DNA of 60,362 nucleotides from Arthrobacter sp. P2b (GTDB taxonomy: Bacteria; Actinomycetota; Actinomycetes; Actinomycetales; Micrococcaceae). Below the pieces are notes generated by a model that had not been told where the DNA came from, did not search any database, and worked only from the letters and a program-made list of their open reading frames with translations. Location of the stretch: positions 1 through 60,362 of the forward strand of contig NZ_FVZL01000023.1 in the NCBI RefSeq assembly GCF_900168295.1, written 5' to 3'. Shown one piece after another: positions 16,602 through 24,792 of the stretch (position 1 is the stretch's first letter; each line of letters begins with the position of its first letter). Both the position numbers and the translations under genes were made by a program.

Positions 16602-17610
16602 GGTTGCCGCCAACGCGCAAGCGATGAAGAGGTGGTTGGGCAAGGCTGAGACGGCCCTGGGCAACCACAGCGACCGCCTGAATGCCATCAATATCTTCCC
16701 GGTGGCGGATGGGGACACAGGAACCAACCTCTACCTGACGGTACGTGCCGCGGCCCGGGCCCTTGCCACCAGCGGAGACCAGCCGGTCCAGATGGACGTC
16801 GGCGCCGTGCTGGCCACAGCCGGCCAGGCCGCCCTCGAAGAGGCAAGGGGAAATTCCGGCACGCTGTTCTCTGTGTTCCTGTGCGCCGCTGCCGAACCGC
16901 TCGCGGGCCATACCCGGCTGACGTCCACGCTGTTGGCCGCGGCCCTGAACCGGGCCCAGATCCGTGCCTGGTCCGCCCTCAGCGACCCCGTTCCAGGCAC
17001 CATGCTTTCCGTGATGGAAGCTGCGGCACGCGCAGCAGCGGCCGTGGATGCCGGGCAAAACGGAGATGACAGCAACCACGCCCTGGGCCTTGTGCTGGAC
17101 GCCGCCGTCGAAGCGGCACTCACGGCCGTTATCCACACCGAGGACCAGCTTGACGCACTCACCAGCGCGCATGTGGTGGACGCCGGCGGAGTGGGAATGC
17201 TCCTGATCCTTGACTGCCTACGCTCCGCGGTACTGGGCGAGGAACTGCAGAGCGAACTCCTTGACGGCCTCCACGGTTATGACGTCGCCGATCCGCACAT
17301 TCACACCGACATGCCGGACGACGACGGTGTGGAGGTCATGTGCACCATCAGCCTTTCACCCCTGAATGCCGCCACACTCCGGCAACGGCTGGACGAGATC
17401 GGCGAGTCGGTCATCATGAGCCAGGTGGGGAGCGGCATGGATGCCGACGGGAACTACCGGTGGCGGGTGCACGTCCACGTCCCCGACCCCGACCCCGCCG
17501 TCGCTATCATCAGATCCCTGGGGGAACCCTCCCAGATCAGCATCAGCGAACTCGCGCTGCCGCGTGATCCGGACACGGACGCAGTGAACTCCAGTGGGCA
17601 TGAACGCTGA
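16591..17610 (+). CDS. Short FakA-like DhaL (DAK2) domain protein
   Basis: About 339 aa from TTG 16591 (upstream TTG 16552 is also in frame). The DhaL kinase domain carries FPVADGDTGTNL at about residues 36-47, ARGNSG and a DAGGVG block. A FakA-type middle domain follows, with a Cys in EVMCTISL and HxH in RVHVHV, the pattern I recall as a zinc site in FakA. The C-terminal domain of full FakA/YloV (about 550 aa) is absent. Fatty-acid kinase activity would need a FakB partner, and none is in the window. It overlaps both thiL and recG, so it is operonic. Confidence 0.85.
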   Translation: MHTKVAANAQAMKRWLGKAETALGNHSDRLNAINIFPVADGDTGTNLYLTVRAAARALATSGDQPVQMDVGAVLATAGQAALEEARGNSGTLFSVFLCAAAEPLAGHTRLTSTLLAAALNRAQIRAWSALSDPVPGTMLSVMEAAARAAAAVDAGQNGDDSNHALGLVLDAAVEAALTAVIHTEDQLDALTSAHVVDAGGVGMLLILDCLRSAVLGEELQSELLDGLHGYDVADPHIHTDMPDDDGVEVMCTISLSPLNAATLRQRLDEIGESVIMSQVGSGMDADGNYRWRVHVHVPDPDPAVAIIRSLGEPSQISISELALPRDPDTDAVNSSGHER

Positions 17611-19873
17611 GCTGGACCTGGGCCTGGAACGCCGCATCGGAAAACGTTCCGCCGCCGTCATCGAGAAGCACCTGGGCATCACCACGGTGGAAGAACTGCT
17701 GAACTACTTTCCCCGCCGGTACCTGACCCGCGGTGAATTGACGCCGATCAGCGAAATCCCGCGCGATGAGGAGGTCACCCTGATCGCCCGGGTCCTGTCC
17801 AGCAGCACCCGCACCATGCGGGCGCGCCGCGGCAGCATCACCGACGTCGTGGTTTCGGACGACGACGGCAAGGCAGGCCTCAGGGTGGTAGGCGGGACGG
17901 ATTACCGGGGCAAGGTCCCCGGGACACTCAAGATCAGCTTTTTCAACGGATACCGGGCCAAGGCCGAACTGCTGCAGGGACGCCGTGCACTGTTCTCCGG
18001 CAAGGTCACCAGCTTCAACGGTGTCCTGGGCCTCACGAACCCCGATTTCCATGTCCTGGACGAGGACCCGTTCAGCGACGGCGGCCAGGATCCGGAGAAG
18101 CTGGCGGCCATGCCTATTCCGGTGTACCCCGCCACCGCAAAACTTCCCAGCTGGAAGATCCAGAAGGTCATTACAACACTGCTTGAGACCGTGGACCTCG
18201 CTTCGCTTCCGGACCCGGTGCCGCCCAAGGTTGCCGAGCGGGAGAAGTTCCTGTCCCTGGCCCAGGCCTACCGGCTCATCCATGCGCCGGAGACTGCCGC
18301 AGACTGGAAGAGGGCCCGGGAACGGCTCCGGTACCACGAAGCCCTGGTCCTGCAGTCCGCGCTCGCCCGGCGCCGGGCCCAACTCGCCTCGGAAGAAGCC
18401 ACCGCCCGCCGGCCGGTGGCAGACGGGGTCCGGGCCGCTTTCGACAGAAGCCTTCCCTTCACGCTCACAGACGGGCAGGCCGCCGTCGGGAAGACGCTCG
18501 CCGCGGAACTGGCCCAGGATACCCCCATGAACCGGCTGCTGCAGGGGGAGGTGGGCTCGGGCAAGACGGTGGTGGCTCTGCGGGCCATGCTGCAGGTGGT
18601 TGACGCGGGGGGCCAGGCGGCGCTCCTGGCACCCACGGAAGTCCTCGCCGCCCAGCATTATGACTCGATTCGCCGCACCCTCGGACCGCTCTCCCGGGAC
18701 GGCCTGCTCGGCGGGCTTGCCGGACCAGACGGCGCATCCGTCCAGGTCACCCTCCTGACCGGGTCCATGCCCACCGCGGCGCGCAAGCAGGCCATGCTGG
18801 ACGCGGCGTCCGGGACGGCAGGGATTGTGATCGGCACCCACGCCCTGCTCAGCGACAATGTGTCGTTCTACGATCTCGGACTGATCGTGGTGGACGAGCA
18901 GCACCGGTTCGGCGTGGAGCAGCGCGATGCCCTTCGTGCCAAGGCCCGAAAGCCCCCGCACCTGCTGGTCATGACTGCCACGCCCATTCCCCGCACTGTT
19001 GCCATGACCGTCTTCGGTGACCTGGAGACATCCACCCTCGACGAGCTTCCGAAGGGCAGGGCTCCCATCACCACGCATCTGGTGGGCCTCTCCGAGAACC
19101 CGGCCTGGGCAGGGCGCATCTGGGCCCGCGCCCGCGAGGAGATTGACGCCGGTCACCAGGTGTACGTCGTCTGCCCCAAAATCGGCACGGACGACGACGG
19201 CGATTTCAGCCCGGGCGAAGCCGAACCGCCCGGCCTTGAGTCGGACGACGCGTCACGCGAACTCGCATCGGTGGCTGCCGTCGTCGAGCACCTTTCGACC
19301 GAACCGTCCCTCGCCGGCGTCCCGCTGGCTCCCCTCCACGGGCGCCAGGATCCTGAGGTCAAGTCCGCCACCATGGCAGGGTTCGTCGGCAACAGCGTCA
19401 AACTGCTGGTGTCCACCACGGTGATCGAGGTGGGTGTCGACGTGCATAACGCAACGCTTATGGTGATCCTGGATGCCGACCGGTTTGGCATCTCCCAGCT
19501 GCACCAGCTCCGGGGGCGCGTGGGCCGCGGCGGCCTGCCCGGAACATGCCTGCTGGTTACGGCCCTGGAGCCCGCTCATCCCAGCCGGCGAAGGCTGGAG
19601 GCAGTGGCTGCGACCACGGACGGGTTCATCCTTTCGCAGGAGGACCTGAAGCTGCGCCGTGAGGGTGACATCCTGGGTGCCTCCCAGTCCGGCGGGCGTT
19701 CCACCCTGAAACTGCTGCGTGTTCTGGAACACGAGGACGTCATCGCCCGGGCCCGGGAGGACGCGCAGGACATCGTGGGGAAGGATCCCTTCCTGTCCAG
19801 CCACCCGGAACTCGCGGATGCCATTAATAAGTACCTCAACCCCGAGAAGGAGGCGTTCCTTGAGCGCGGTTAA
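17600..19873 (+). CDS. recG: ATP-dependent DNA helicase RecG
   Basis: About 757 aa. It remodels stalled replication forks and Holliday junctions. An N-terminal wedge/OB domain (about residues 60-160) is followed by two helicase domains: Walker A GEVGSGKT, the DEQH box in VVDEQHRFGVEQR, TATPIPRT, then VIEVGVDV and QLRGRVGRG of motifs V and VI. ATG 17600 or GTG 17594 could be the start; both lie inside the end of the DhaL gene. Confidence 0.95.
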   Translation: MNAELDLGLERRIGKRSAAVIEKHLGITTVEELLNYFPRRYLTRGELTPISEIPRDEEVTLIARVLSSSTRTMRARRGSITDVVVSDDDGKAGLRVVGGTDYRGKVPGTLKISFFNGYRAKAELLQGRRALFSGKVTSFNGVLGLTNPDFHVLDEDPFSDGGQDPEKLAAMPIPVYPATAKLPSWKIQKVITTLLETVDLASLPDPVPPKVAEREKFLSLAQAYRLIHAPETAADWKRARERLRYHEALVLQSALARRRAQLASEEATARRPVADGVRAAFDRSLPFTLTDGQAAVGKTLAAELAQDTPMNRLLQGEVGSGKTVVALRAMLQVVDAGGQAALLAPTEVLAAQHYDSIRRTLGPLSRDGLLGGLAGPDGASVQVTLLTGSMPTAARKQAMLDAASGTAGIVIGTHALLSDNVSFYDLGLIVVDEQHRFGVEQRDALRAKARKPPHLLVMTATPIPRTVAMTVFGDLETSTLDELPKGRAPITTHLVGLSENPAWAGRIWARAREEIDAGHQVYVVCPKIGTDDDGDFSPGEAEPPGLESDDASRELASVAAVVEHLSTEPSLAGVPLAPLHGRQDPEVKSATMAGFVGNSVKLLVSTTVIEVGVDVHNATLMVILDADRFGISQLHQLRGRVGRGGLPGTCLLVTALEPAHPSRRRLEAVAATTDGFILSQEDLKLRREGDILGASQSGGRSTLKLLRVLEHEDVIARAREDAQDIVGKDPFLSSHPELADAINKYLNPEKEAFLERG

Positions 19874-19915
19874 GCAGGAGGCCGCAGTGCGCGGCAGTGG
19901 ATTCAGGTGGAGCAC

Positions 19916-20545
19916 ATGACCAGGATCGTCGCGGGTGCCGCCGGCGGCACCCCTCTGTCAGCGGTCCCGGGCTCCCTGACGCGGCCCACTACCGACCGGG
20001 TAAAGGAGGCCCTTTTCTCCCGCCTTGACGCCTTTGACGTCGTCGCAGGCGCCCGCGTGCTCGATCTCTACGCCGGGTCGGGTTCGCTGGGGGTGGAGAG
20101 CGGCAGCCGTGGAGCCCGGACGGTGGAACTCGTGGAGTCTGACGCCAAGGCCAGCGCTGTCTGCCAGCGGAACGCCGACCTCATCAATGGCGTCCTCGGC
20201 CGCAAAGCCGTCACGGTGCACCGTTCCAAGGTCGAGCCGTTCCTGGACCGCGCGGCGCCCGACGACACCTGGGACCTCGTATTCGTCGACCCGCCGTATC
20301 CGCTGGAGGAGGAGGCGCTGGCCGCCGTCCTCCAGAAGCTTTCCGCCCACCTGGCACCGGCGGCGGTGGTGGTGGTGGAACGCTCGTCCCGTTCCCCTGA
20401 ACCGCAATGGCCCGGCGCCCTGGCACGGTTCGCGGAAAAGAAATACGGCGAAACCAGGCTGTGGTTCGCGGAGCCCTTCGTCCCCGACGCCATCGACAGC
20501 GATGACGTTCCGGCGGTGGCAGAACCGGAAGGATCCGGGTACTAG
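19916..20545 (+). CDS. rsmD: 16S rRNA (guanine966-N2)-methyltransferase
   Basis: 209 aa from ATG 19916, preceded by AGGTGGAG; GTG 19907 would make this sequence coding. SAM-dependent. VLDLYAGSGSLGVE is the cofactor loop and DPPY the catalytic N6/N2-methyltransferase motif. It methylates G966 of 16S rRNA during 30S assembly. In most actinobacteria coaD follows directly; here two minus-strand genes intervene. Confidence 0.93.
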   Translation: MTRIVAGAAGGTPLSAVPGSLTRPTTDRVKEALFSRLDAFDVVAGARVLDLYAGSGSLGVESGSRGARTVELVESDAKASAVCQRNADLINGVLGRKAVTVHRSKVEPFLDRAAPDDTWDLVFVDPPYPLEEEALAAVLQKLSAHLAPAAVVVVERSSRSPEPQWPGALARFAEKKYGETRLWFAEPFVPDAIDSDDVPAVAEPEGSGY

Positions 20546-20588
20546 CCCCGGCCGGGGAGCCACCCCGGCCGGGCCACATTCCACACGG

Positions 20589-21377
20589 TTATCCCGCCAG
20601 CGGGTCCAAATCCACTCCTGCCAGCACTTTTGCCGGGTGCGGGCCGCGGGCGGCGAGTTCCGCCGACCACTCCTCCGGCCACGGCACCTGCGTTCCGGCC
20701 AGGATGATATTGCCCGGATAGCGTCCCTGGAACATCCCTGCTTCGGCAAAGGCGGCCACATCAGCCATCGCCTGCCGCATCGCCGCCACCTGGCTGCGGA
20801 CCAGCGTCAGGCCCGGCTCGTCGCCCACATTGACCACCAGCACGCCCCGCGGGCCAAGCCGTGCCCGCACCTCCCGGTAGAACTCCGCACTGGCAATATG
20901 GGCCGGGGCCTCGGGCCCGGAAAAGATGTCCAGGATCACGACGTCGAACATCAGGCCGGGGTCGAGCTCACCGAGTGCCTCCTGGGCGTCGCCCGTGATG
21001 GTCCGCAGGTCCGTTCCCTCCGGAAGCGGAAGCTGGCCGAGGACAAAGTCCAGCAGCTCACGCTCCAGCTCCACTGCGTACTGCTGCGACCCAGGCCGGG
21101 TCGCCTGGATGTAGCGCGCCAGCGTCAGCGCCCCTGCCCCGAGATGGAGTGCCTTCACAGGGACTCCGGGAGGCGCTGCGAGGTCCACCAGATGCCCGAT
21201 CCGCCGGAGGTATTCGTAAAAGATCTCTTCGGGGTGGGAAAGATTTACGTGCGACTGCTCCAAACCGCCAATGCTGAGCACATAGCTGCCCTCGGTGAAC
21301 GCGTCCGATTCGATGGAGGCATGCTGGCCCGTGGTCTGCAGGAACCGTGCCGCCTGCCCCTGGCTCCTGGCGGCCAT
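20589..21377 (-). CDS. Spermidine-synthase-like methyltransferase-fold protein
   Basis: 262 aa. A Rossmann core with ALHLGAGALTLARY, an acidic AVELE and VILDIFSG matches the spermidine synthase superfamily. The N-terminal part before the fold is short and no membrane domain is fused. No polyamine genes lie nearby, so the true substrate is unknown. Its ATG shares one base with the stop of the upstream aminotransferase (TGATG), which indicates coupled translation. Confidence 0.75.
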   Translation of the reverse strand: MAARSQGQAARFLQTTGQHASIESDAFTEGSYVLSIGGLEQSHVNLSHPEEIFYEYLRRIGHLVDLAAPPGVPVKALHLGAGALTLARYIQATRPGSQQYAVELERELLDFVLGQLPLPEGTDLRTITGDAQEALGELDPGLMFDVVILDIFSGPEAPAHIASAEFYREVRARLGPRGVLVVNVGDEPGLTLVRSQVAAMRQAMADVAAFAEAGMFQGRYPGNIILAGTQVPWPEEWSAELAARGPHPAKVLAGVDLDPLAG

Positions 21378-22633
21378 CAGAGCCTTCCGCTGAGCGTGGC
21401 AAGCCGTTCCGCGGCCTCTTCAAGAACTTCGGTCCTTTTGCAGAAGGCGAAACGGAGCAGGCTGCGCGTCCTGGCGGCGCCCTCCGGATGGCAGAACACC
21501 GGGACCGGGATTGCGGCCACGCCAACCAGGGCCGGAAGCCGCCTGGCCAGGTCAACGGAGTCTTCGATGCCCAGAGGGGCGGTGTCCACATTGATGAAGT
21601 AGGTACCCTGCGGGGAAAACACATCAAACCCGGCGGCGGCCAGTCCCTGGCGGAGGATGTTGCGCTTATGCTCCAGGTCCGCGGCGATGCCCGTGTAAAA
21701 AGCGTCTGGCAGTGCCAGCCCCGCAGCGATGGCTGCCTGGAACGGCGTCCCGGAGCTGTAGGTGAGGAATTGCTTCACGGTGCGGGCAGCAGCAACGAGC
21801 TCCGCGGGACCTGAGAGCCAGCCGATTTTCCAGCCGGTGAGGGAAAAGGTCTTTCCGGCGGATGAGATGGTGATTGTCCGCTCCGCTGCGCCAGGCAGGC
21901 ATGCCACCGGCAGATGGGAAACACCGAACGTGAGGTGTTCATAGACTTCATCGGTGATGATGATGCTGCCGTGTTTCCGGGCGAGGTCCACCACGCGCTG
22001 AAGCACGCTCCGGGGAAAGACCGCACCGGTCGGGTTGTGCGGATTGTTCAGCAGCACCACGCGGGTCCGTTCGCTGAAGGCAGCCTCAAGGGCTGCCATG
22101 TCCGGCTGGAAATCCGGGGCAAGCAGCGGCGCCGTCACGTGGGTGGCGCCGGCGAGGCCGATCACCGCTCCGTAGGAATCGTAGAAGGGTTCAAAGGTCA
22201 GCACCTCGTCGCCGGGACCGGCAAACGCGAGAAGGGCTGCTGCGATACCTTCCGTGGCGCCGGTGGTGACGATGACCTCTGTGTCCGGGTTGATCGTGAG
22301 CCCGTAAAAGCGCTCCTGGTGCGCGGCGACGGCTTCGCGCAGTTGCGGGAGGCCCTTGCCGGGCGCGTACTGGTTTGCTCCGGCAGATATCGCGGCACGG
22401 GCTGCCTCCCGGATCTCCAGCGGCCCGTCCTCGTCGGGAAAGCCCTGGCCGAGGTTGATGGCGCCGGTCTGGAGGGCCAAACCGGTCATCTCTTCGAAGA
22501 TGGTGACACCCAGGCTGCCGTCAGGTGCCAGGAGGTTGGCGCCCAGCGCGGCGCGCTGCCAGGGAGCAGGAGCCAGGGGCGGGGAAAGTTCCCGTGGAGG
22601 ATGCATCCAGTCATGGTATCCCGGGCTTTTCAT
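21377..22633 (-). CDS. PLP-dependent class I aminotransferase
   Basis: 418 aa from ATG 22633 (ATG 22606 is an alternative that leaves more room for the coaD promoter). Fold-type I features: INLGQGFPDEDGP, NNPHNPTG, DEVYEHLTF, and the PLP lysine in SSAGKTFSLTGWKIG. The family covers methionine, kynurenine and N-succinyl-diaminopimelate aminotransferases (DapC-like); the amino donor cannot be read from sequence. The start is only 16 bases from coaD, which is divergent. It forms an operon with the spermidine-synthase-like gene. Confidence 0.85.
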   Translation of the reverse strand: MKSPGYHDWMHPPRELSPPLAPAPWQRAALGANLLAPDGSLGVTIFEEMTGLALQTGAINLGQGFPDEDGPLEIREAARAAISAGANQYAPGKGLPQLREAVAAHQERFYGLTINPDTEVIVTTGATEGIAAALLAFAGPGDEVLTFEPFYDSYGAVIGLAGATHVTAPLLAPDFQPDMAALEAAFSERTRVVLLNNPHNPTGAVFPRSVLQRVVDLARKHGSIIITDEVYEHLTFGVSHLPVACLPGAAERTITISSAGKTFSLTGWKIGWLSGPAELVAAARTVKQFLTYSSGTPFQAAIAAGLALPDAFYTGIAADLEHKRNILRQGLAAAGFDVFSPQGTYFINVDTAPLGIEDSVDLARRLPALVGVAAIPVPVFCHPEGAARTRSLLRFAFCKRTEVLEEAAERLATLSGRL

Positions 22634-22637
22634 GGGG

Positions 22638-22643
22638 TAGGTT
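22638..22643 (+). promoter_or_regulatory. -10 hexamer of coaD (leaderless layout)
   Basis: TAGGTT followed by six bases (CGGAGC) and ATG 22650. The GGAG in the gap is only one base from ATG, too close for normal use as a Shine-Dalgarno. Confidence 0.45.
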
Positions 22644-22649
22644 CGGAGC

Positions 22650-23150
22650 ATGAGACGAGCTGTCTGCCCAGGATCCTTCGACCCCATCCACAACGGCCAT
22701 CTTGAAGTCATCGCACGGGCGGCCGGACTCTTTGACGAAGTCATCGTCGCGATTTCCACCAATTACGCCAAAAAGTACAGGTTCACCCTGGACGAGCGGC
22801 TGGAGATGGCACGCGAGACCCTCGCTTCGCTCAAAGGCATCGTGGTTGAGCCGGTGGGGGAGGGCCTGCTGGCCGAATATTGCCGCCAGCGCGGTGTGTC
22901 GGCCATCGTCAAGGGGCTTCGGTCGTCCTCGGATTTCGACTACGAGCTGCCTATGGCCACCATGAACCGGCAGCTGAGCGGCGTGGAAACAGTCTTCCTG
23001 CCGGCCGAGGCCCACTATGTCCACCTGTCCTCCACCCTGATCAAAGAGGTGGCAGCCCTTGGCGGCAGCGTGTCGGAGTACGTCCCAAGATCCGTCCAAC
23101 GGAGGATGCTGACTGGCGAGCCTGCACAGGATCAGCTGCCGAGGCGGTAG
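22650..23150 (+). CDS. coaD: Phosphopantetheine adenylyltransferase
   Basis: 166 aa. It adenylylates 4'-phosphopantetheine to dephospho-CoA, the fourth CoA step. It is a nucleotidyltransferase with PGSFDPIHNGHLEVI (the HxGH signature), the KGLRSSSDFDYE loop and the HVSS-like YVHLSSTLIKE C-terminal motif. Length is normal. It supplies the cofactor for the acyl-carrier protein and fab enzymes later in the window. Confidence 0.96.
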   Translation: MRRAVCPGSFDPIHNGHLEVIARAAGLFDEVIVAISTNYAKKYRFTLDERLEMARETLASLKGIVVEPVGEGLLAEYCRQRGVSAIVKGLRSSSDFDYELPMATMNRQLSGVETVFLPAEAHYVHLSSTLIKEVAALGGSVSEYVPRSVQRRMLTGEPAQDQLPRR

Positions 23151-23185
23151 GCTGGTCCGGTACTTCGGCGCCGCCGGCCGCCGGT

Positions 23186-23215
23186 TTGAGTCCCCGCGAC
23201 TCTTCAGGCTAAGAT
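23186..23215 (+). promoter_or_regulatory. Candidate promoter for DUF177-rpmF-rnc
   Basis: TTGAGT (23186-23191), an 18-base spacer and TAAGAT (23210-23215). Start expected near 23222, about 27 bases before the probable translation start at 23249. Confidence 0.5.
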
Positions 23216-23229
23216 GGTACGTCGGTCAT

Positions 23230-23253
23230 ATGTTCAACAGGAGTTCTCATTAA
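23230..23253 (+). other. Seven-codon ORF overlapping the DUF177 start
   Basis: ATG at 23230 opens a seven-residue frame (MFNRSSH) that ends in TAA 23251-23253. AGGAG at 23239-23243, the ribosome site for DUF177, lies inside it, and the stop shares a base with the proposed ATT start at 23249. It may couple or regulate initiation, or be chance. Confidence 0.3.
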
Positions 23254-23797
23254 AAGAGATGCTGGTTCGCCCTTGGCGTTCGACGTCAAGGACCTCGGGC
23301 GCAGCCCGGGAAGCATGCGGACACTGAAGGAACATGTACCCGCACCAAGTGACCTTGGTGTGGCGCTCATTGGTGTTCAGGTAGGCTCGGATGTCGAGCT
23401 GGATCTGAGGCTTGAGGCCGTACACGAAGGAATTCTGGTATCAGGAACCGTCCTCACGGAAGTAACCGGTGAGTGCGGTCGATGCCTGGATCCCCTTGCG
23501 TATGACCTTGAGGTCAATGTGCAAGAACTTTTCTTCTATGAAGGTGTTGAGCTTTCGGACGAAGAAGATGATGAAGAGCAACGTCGAGTCGAGCACGATG
23601 TAATCGATCTTGAACCGGTGTTGCGGGACGCGGTTGTCACCAACCTGCCGTTCCAGCCGGTGTGCCGGGAAGACTGCCAGGGTCTTTGCTCCGAATGTGG
23701 AGTTCGCCTGGAAGACGAGCCGGGGCACCACCACGAGGTCTTGGATCCTCGCTGGGCTGCCCTAGCTGATATGGCTAAGCCTGACCGGCAAAATTGA
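23249..23797 (+). CDS. YceD/DUF177 family protein, possible ATT start
   Basis: 182 aa if it begins at ATT 23249, 174 aa from TTG 23273. ATT lies five bases after a perfect AGGAG, whereas TTG has no ribosome site. DUF177 proteins are small acidic proteins encoded before rpmF and linked to 23S rRNA/50S biogenesis. The acidic stretch SDEEDDEEQ and two Cys pairs (CGRC, and CRxxC with CxxC nearby) are typical and suggest zinc. rpmF follows after 36 bases. Confidence 0.85.
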   Translation: MKRDAGSPLAFDVKDLGRSPGSMRTLKEHVPAPSDLGVALIGVQVGSDVELDLRLEAVHEGILVSGTVLTEVTGECGRCLDPLAYDLEVNVQELFFYEGVELSDEEDDEEQRRVEHDVIDLEPVLRDAVVTNLPFQPVCREDCQGLCSECGVRLEDEPGHHHEVLDPRWAALADMAKPDRQN

Positions 23798-23833
23798 TTT
23801 GTACGTGTTTGTCTAGAGAGAAATGAGTTAGCC

Positions 23834-24037
23834 GTGGCTGTTCCCAAGCGGAAAATGTCTCGCTCGAATACCCGCGCCCGCCGCTCGCAGTGGAAGGCGA
23901 CCGCCCCCCACCTGGTGAAGACCGTTGAGAACGGCCAGGTTACTTACAGCCTGCCGCACCAGGCTAAGGTCGTCACCGACTCTGCTGGCACTGCGCTGTT
24001 CCTTGAGTACAAGGGCCGCAAGGTCGCTGACGTCTAA
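23834..24037 (+). CDS. rpmF: 50S ribosomal protein L32
   Basis: 67 aa with a GTG start. AVPKRKMSRSNTRARRSQWK is the conserved L32 N-terminus. The protein has no cysteine, so it is the zinc-independent (C-minus) form. It lies in the usual DUF177-rpmF-rnc order. Confidence 0.97.
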   Translation: MAVPKRKMSRSNTRARRSQWKATAPHLVKTVENGQVTYSLPHQAKVVTDSAGTALFLEYKGRKVADV

Positions 24038-24058
24038 TCGGCCACTAAGGCTGACCTG

Positions 24059-24787
24059 ATGTCTTCAACTGAAGAGCTTCTGAAGCGTCTCGGTGTCACT
24101 ATTGACGCCGGGACGCTTCGTCTTGCGCTCACACACCGTTCGTACGCCTACGAAAACGGCGGCATTCCCACGAATGAGCGGCTGGAATTCCTCGGCGACT
24201 CCATCCTGGGTTTCTCCGTTACTGATGCCCTCTACCGGGACAACCCGGACCTTCCCGAGGGAGACCTGGCAAAGCGTCGCTCAGCCGTGGTCAGCACACG
24301 CGCGCTGGCAAACATCGGACGCAGCCTTGGAATTGGCGACTACATCTACCTTGGGCAGGGCGAGAAGCTCACCGAAGGCAAGAACAAGGCGTCCATCCTG
24401 GCCGACACCATGGAGGCGCTGATCGGTGCCACCTATGTGTCAAACGATATCGAGACCGCCCGCCAGCTTGTCATGAGGCTCATCGGGCCCCTGCTGAAGG
24501 ACGCGGCCGTGCTCGGTGCGGGGACAGACTGGAAAACCAGCATCCAGGAGCTTGCCGCCAGCCGCCAGCTGGGCACCATCCACTACGCTGTGGACGGTGC
24601 GGGTCCGGACCATGCCCGGACTTTCACGGCAGTCTTGAACATCGGTGGCAAGCCCTGCGGCAAGGGCTCCGGACACTCCAAGAAGGAAGCCGAGCAGGAA
24701 GCCGCAGCCGATGCCTGGCGCGCCCTTTCCGGAACAGGTCCTTCTGACGCATCCGGCAAGTCCACCGGTTCCGTAGCAGCCAAGTAG
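24059..24787 (+). CDS. rnc: Ribonuclease III
   Basis: 242 aa. It cleaves double-stranded RNA in rRNA and mRNA processing. The RNase III signature NERLEFLGDS lies at residues 39-48, with the second acidic site in DTMEALIGA. A C-terminal double-stranded RNA-binding domain (about residues 155-225) ends in GHSKKEAEQEAA. mutM starts five bases after the stop. Confidence 0.96.
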   Translation: MSSTEELLKRLGVTIDAGTLRLALTHRSYAYENGGIPTNERLEFLGDSILGFSVTDALYRDNPDLPEGDLAKRRSAVVSTRALANIGRSLGIGDYIYLGQGEKLTEGKNKASILADTMEALIGATYVSNDIETARQLVMRLIGPLLKDAAVLGAGTDWKTSIQELAASRQLGTIHYAVDGAGPDHARTFTAVLNIGGKPCGKGSGHSKKEAEQEAAADAWRALSGTGPSDASGKSTGSVAAK

Positions 24788-24792
24788 CCGCC

